A DNA stretch of 16,954 bases from CAYVUM01 sp964454795 (GTDB taxonomy: Bacteria > Pseudomonadota > Alphaproteobacteria > Rhodospirillales > Defluviicoccaceae), in contig CAYVUM010000074.1 in NCBI GenBank assembly GCA_964454795.1, positions 1 to 16,954 on the forward strand, given 5' to 3'. Below the pieces are notes generated by a model. It searched no databases. It saw only the letters and a program-made list of their open reading frames with translations, and had not been told where the DNA came from. Both the position numbers and the translations under genes were made by a program. Positions 13,910-16,954 of the stretch are shown in pieces (within the stretch, counting starts at the first letter, position 1; each line of letters begins with the position of its first letter).

Positions 13910-14815
13910 ATGGCCAACGTGACCTTTTCATCACCGGTAATGGCCAAGGACGTTACCGTCTACGCGATCGCCGGGCACCGGGGAACGATCCTGGCGATCG
14001 CCAGGGCGCACCGGATTCCGATTCCGTTCGACTGCGCCGATGGGGAATGCGGCTCGTGCGTGGTCGAAGTCCGGCACCTGACCGACGGGCCGCGGTATGG
14101 TATCGGTCTTACCGAGAAGGAAAAAGAAGTTCTCAAGCAACTCGGAAAGATTACCAAGGAAGAGATTGAAGACACCGAAGTGCGTGACATGCCTCCGCGC
14201 CACCGGCTCGCCTGCCAATGCTTCGTTCGCGACGAAGATATCCAGGTGATATTTGCAGGCGATGAAGTGCTTCCCCCGAAGAAGCCGGCAATGTCGATCG
14301 CGGCGGCGATCTTCGCCGGTGGCATCAAGCTCCGCTCGGTCGAGGAGTTCCTCGCCTACTCCGTCATGATCGAGCAGGAGGCCGCCGGGCACTTCTCCGA
14401 GCTGAGTGCAGCGATGATGCGCTGCGGGAATACCGAGGTCGCGGCCCTGTTCGAGCAGCTCGCGGGCTACTCCCAGCTTCATCACAACGAAGCCAGAGCC
14501 CGCGCCGGCGATACCGACCTCACCGCCCTGATGCCGGGCGAGCATGTCTGGCCGGACCTGGTGACACCGGAGCAGACCGCGCTGTGGGCCGGTGACCCGA
14601 CGCTGTCGAAACTGGACGCGATGAAGGCGGCCCTGGTCGGCGAGCGACTCGGCTTTGAATTCTATCATCATGTGGCCGAGACGTCATCCGATCGCGAGAT
14701 CCGGGCGATGGCGCTGGAATTCGTCAAGGAAGAGTCCGAGCATATTGAGATCCTCGAGCGCTGGATTGCCCGGGAAGAGGCGCAACAGCGAATTGCCGAC
14801 GCGCCCGCCGGCTGA
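13910..14815 (+). CDS. 2Fe-2S ferredoxin fused to a ferritin/rubrerythrin-like domain
   Basis: The 301-residue product joins two redox modules. Residues 1-120 are a plant-type 2Fe-2S ferredoxin with C42-x4-C47-x2-C50 (CADGECGSC) and a final Cys at 102 or 104. The gap between these is long and holds a charged helical insert (LTEKEKEVLKQLGKITKEE). Residues 140-295 are four helices of ferritin-like type: MIEQEAAGHF (Glu155), FEQLAGYSQLHHNEA, VGERLGFEFYHH (Glu245) and FVKEESEHIEILE (Glu275-x2-His278). In helix 2 the usual Glu-x2-His reads Ser188-x2-His191, so one bridging Glu appears absent. The ATG at 13910 has GAGGAG upstream. Divergent from nifA and behind a probable sigma-54 promoter, it likely serves nitrogen fixation, in electron supply, peroxide removal or iron delivery; which one is open. 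Confidence 0.88.
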   Translation: MANVTFSSPVMAKDVTVYAIAGHRGTILAIARAHRIPIPFDCADGECGSCVVEVRHLTDGPRYGIGLTEKEKEVLKQLGKITKEEIEDTEVRDMPPRHRLACQCFVRDEDIQVIFAGDEVLPPKKPAMSIAAAIFAGGIKLRSVEEFLAYSVMIEQEAAGHFSELSAAMMRCGNTEVAALFEQLAGYSQLHHNEARARAGDTDLTALMPGEHVWPDLVTPEQTALWAGDPTLSKLDAMKAALVGERLGFEFYHHVAETSSDREIRAMALEFVKEESEHIEILERWIAREEAQQRIADAPAG

Positions 14816-15520
<705 letters not shown>

Positions 15521-15548
15521 TGGCCGCGGCGTGCGCAAAACCACGCTC

Positions 15549-15573
15549 CCCGGCGGCTTTCCGGCACGCCGGG
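15549..15573. repeat. Short inverted repeat upstream of tRNA-Arg
   Basis: CCCGGCG and CGCCGGG form a perfect 7-base-pair stem around 11 bases, 29 bases upstream of the tRNA 5' end. The role is unknown; there is no T-run. The remaining sequence up to the lipoprotein gene shows no gene. Confidence 0.5.
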
Positions 15574-15811
15574 CGAGACCGAAAACTAGTCCACCGCCGC
15601 GCGGGCCGCAAGCACCATGGCGGCGGCGAGCGCCCTGACGCCCGGACCTTGGCGCCGGCCGCACCGGCGGACGCGAAACGTGCCTTGTTCACCGAATCCC
15701 GAGCGTCTAAACTTCAGGCTCATCGTTTTGGGGGGCGCCGGCGCCAGCATCGCCGGCCCGAGGACGGACCGCCGGCTTCCGGCCGCAGTCCCACAAGCCA
15801 ATGGAACGAGC

Positions 15812-16903
15812 ATGCGCGTGAGGGGACTTCGCACCAACTTCGTAACGCTTCTCGGCGTCATCGCCCTGGCTGGCTGTTCCGAGCTCTGGCCGTCGCTGGA
15901 GGGCGGTGATCCGGCCGGTGGAACCGCCGGCACGCCGGGGGCCACGACCACCTCCACCCCGACGGGAGGCACCATCCCCGGCCAGCCCACCGGCACCGTC
16001 GTCGGGGCACGGGTCGCCCAGCTCGGCGGCGAACTGCAGACCCTGCAGAACCGGATCAGCGCCCACAACGACCGCCTGCAGCAGATCCGCGCCGGGATCG
16101 TTGCCGAATCCGAAAGCTATCACGGCACCGTCGCGGCGATGAATGCCCGCCTGCAGATCGGCACCACCCCCGGCAACCCGGTGCTGATCGAGCAGTACAA
16201 CAGCGCCGAACGCAACCTCGACGGGATTGCGCGCAGCGTCAGCGAGTTGAACCAGCTCGCCAACGCCGTCGCCGCCGATGCCCGCACCGCCGATTACCTC
16301 TCAGAGACCGCCCGCGCCACCTTCACCATGCCCGGCGCCGTCGACGAGGATCACCGGCAGCTGGCGGTCATCCAGGACGAGATCGACCGCTCCTCGGTGC
16401 TGATCGACCGCCTGCTCACCGACATCGCCCAGGACGTGCGCCGGCAGAGCAACTATCTGGCCACCGAGCGCGGCAACCTCAACGTGCTCGCCGCCGGCAT
16501 CCGCACCGGCGAGATTTTCGGCGGCAGCCTGGCCAACCAGGCCCCTGGACCTGGCACCGGCGCGGGCGCGGCCGGGGGTGGGTTCGCCAGCGACTACGTC
16601 GGCAGGCCGCCGCTGGTGGTGATCCGCTTCGATCGCGAGAACGTGCCCTATCAACAGGCCGTCTACAACGCCGTCAACGACGTGCTCGACCGGGAACCCA
16701 ACGCGATGTTCGACCTGGTCGCCGTCGCTCCGGATCGCGGCGATCCGGCGCGCCTGGCCGTCGATACCACCCGCGCCCGCCGCCACGCCGACAACGTCCA
16801 GCGCTCGCTGGTGGAATTCGGCCTGCCGCCCTCGCGGATCCGCACCGATTCCCAGACCAGCACCGCGGCGTCGTCAAACGAGGTGCGGCTCTACGTGCGC
16901 TAG
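15812..16903 (+). CDS. Lipoprotein with C-terminal OmpA-like domain, function unknown
   Basis: The 363-residue product begins with a lipoprotein signal: RxR start, hydrophobic residues 9-20 and lipobox LAGC with Cys22. A low-complexity Gly/Pro/Thr linker follows (about 30-65), then a helical, probably coiled-coil region rich in Q, N and R (about 68-235; for example VAQLGGELQTLQNRI), then a second Gly/Ala linker (about 248-260). The last 95 residues (from PPLVVIRFDRENVPY) resemble an OmpA/MotB peptidoglycan-binding domain, with TTRARRHADNVQRSLVEFG matching its RAxxVxxxLxxxG helix. It would anchor the outer membrane to peptidoglycan. ATG 15812 is chosen because it begins the signal peptide; the ribosome binding site is weak. 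Nothing links it to nitrogen fixation. Confidence 0.85.
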   Translation: MRVRGLRTNFVTLLGVIALAGCSELWPSLEGGDPAGGTAGTPGATTTSTPTGGTIPGQPTGTVVGARVAQLGGELQTLQNRISAHNDRLQQIRAGIVAESESYHGTVAAMNARLQIGTTPGNPVLIEQYNSAERNLDGIARSVSELNQLANAVAADARTADYLSETARATFTMPGAVDEDHRQLAVIQDEIDRSSVLIDRLLTDIAQDVRRQSNYLATERGNLNVLAAGIRTGEIFGGSLANQAPGPGTGAGAAGGGFASDYVGRPPLVVIRFDRENVPYQQAVYNAVNDVLDREPNAMFDLVAVAPDRGDPARLAVDTTRARRHADNVQRSLVEFGLPPSRIRTDSQTSTAASSNEVRLYVR

Positions 16904-16954
16904 TGGATCGGATCATCCGCCTGGTTCCCAAGCGAATGCGAATGATCGGTCGAT
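16904..16954. repeat. Dispersed hairpin repeat, copy 2 (reaches window edge)
   Basis: It starts directly after the lipoprotein stop. It shares with copy 1 the flank GGATCGGATC, the loop CTGGTTCCCAA and the end GATCGGTCGAT. The stem is GATCATCCGC with GCGAATGATC: one pair has changed on both sides relative to copy 1 (C-G to A-T). GCGAAT is duplicated on the right arm. It may run past the window. Confidence 0.85.

Overview
The window is GC-rich DNA from a nitrogen-fixing bacterium, most likely an alphaproteobacterium of the Rhodospirillales type. Four things support this: the draT-draG pair lies head-to-head with nifH, as in Rhodospirillum and Azospirillum; NifA carries the four-cysteine pattern of oxygen-sensitive alphaproteobacterial NifA; the nif promoters are sigma-54/NifA sites; and the tRNA-Arg(ACG) is alphaproteobacterial in form. 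The genus cannot be fixed from the sequence alone.

Layout. (1) Positions 1-1007, minus strand: the first codons of nifD, then nifH. Upstream of nifH are a perfect sigma-54 promoter and two perfect NifA upstream activator sequences (UAS). (2) 1303-3112, plus strand: draT and draG, which switch NifH off and on by ADP-ribosylation. (3) 3154-4267, minus strand: modD and a one-domain molbindin (mop). They are divergent from modA-modB-modC-modE (4418-7519, plus strand), and a palindromic Mo-box-like operator lies between. (4) 13210-7420, minus strand: nifA, nifB, a 2[4Fe-4S] ferredoxin, nifZ, nifT, and a second modB-modC pair without modA. nifB has its own sigma-54 promoter, an IHF-like site and two NifA UAS. 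(5) 13910-14815, plus strand: a 2Fe-2S ferredoxin fused to a ferritin/rubrerythrin-like domain, divergent from nifA and behind a probable sigma-54 promoter. (6) Right end: a gene-poor stretch with an (AG)14 tract, a tRNA-Arg gene, and an OmpA-like lipoprotein gene. A hairpin repeat directly after that last gene also occurs upstream of nifA.

How it fits together. The locus joins three control layers around one enzyme. NifA/sigma-54 would drive nifHD, nifB and its followers, nifA itself and probably the ferredoxin fusion. ModE with the Mo-box would adjust molybdate uptake and binding. DraT/DraG would control nitrogenase after translation. The second modBC pair sits at the end of the nifB gene string, so molybdate permease could rise together with FeMo-cofactor synthesis.

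Most worth following up: the ferredoxin-ferritin-like fusion, the ModA-less and TOBE-less modBC copy that overlaps modE tail to tail, the missing conventional start of draT, and the intergenic hairpin repeat. Most gene identities rest on recognisable motifs. Start codons of draT and modD are uncertain, and all regulatory sites are pattern matches read by eye.
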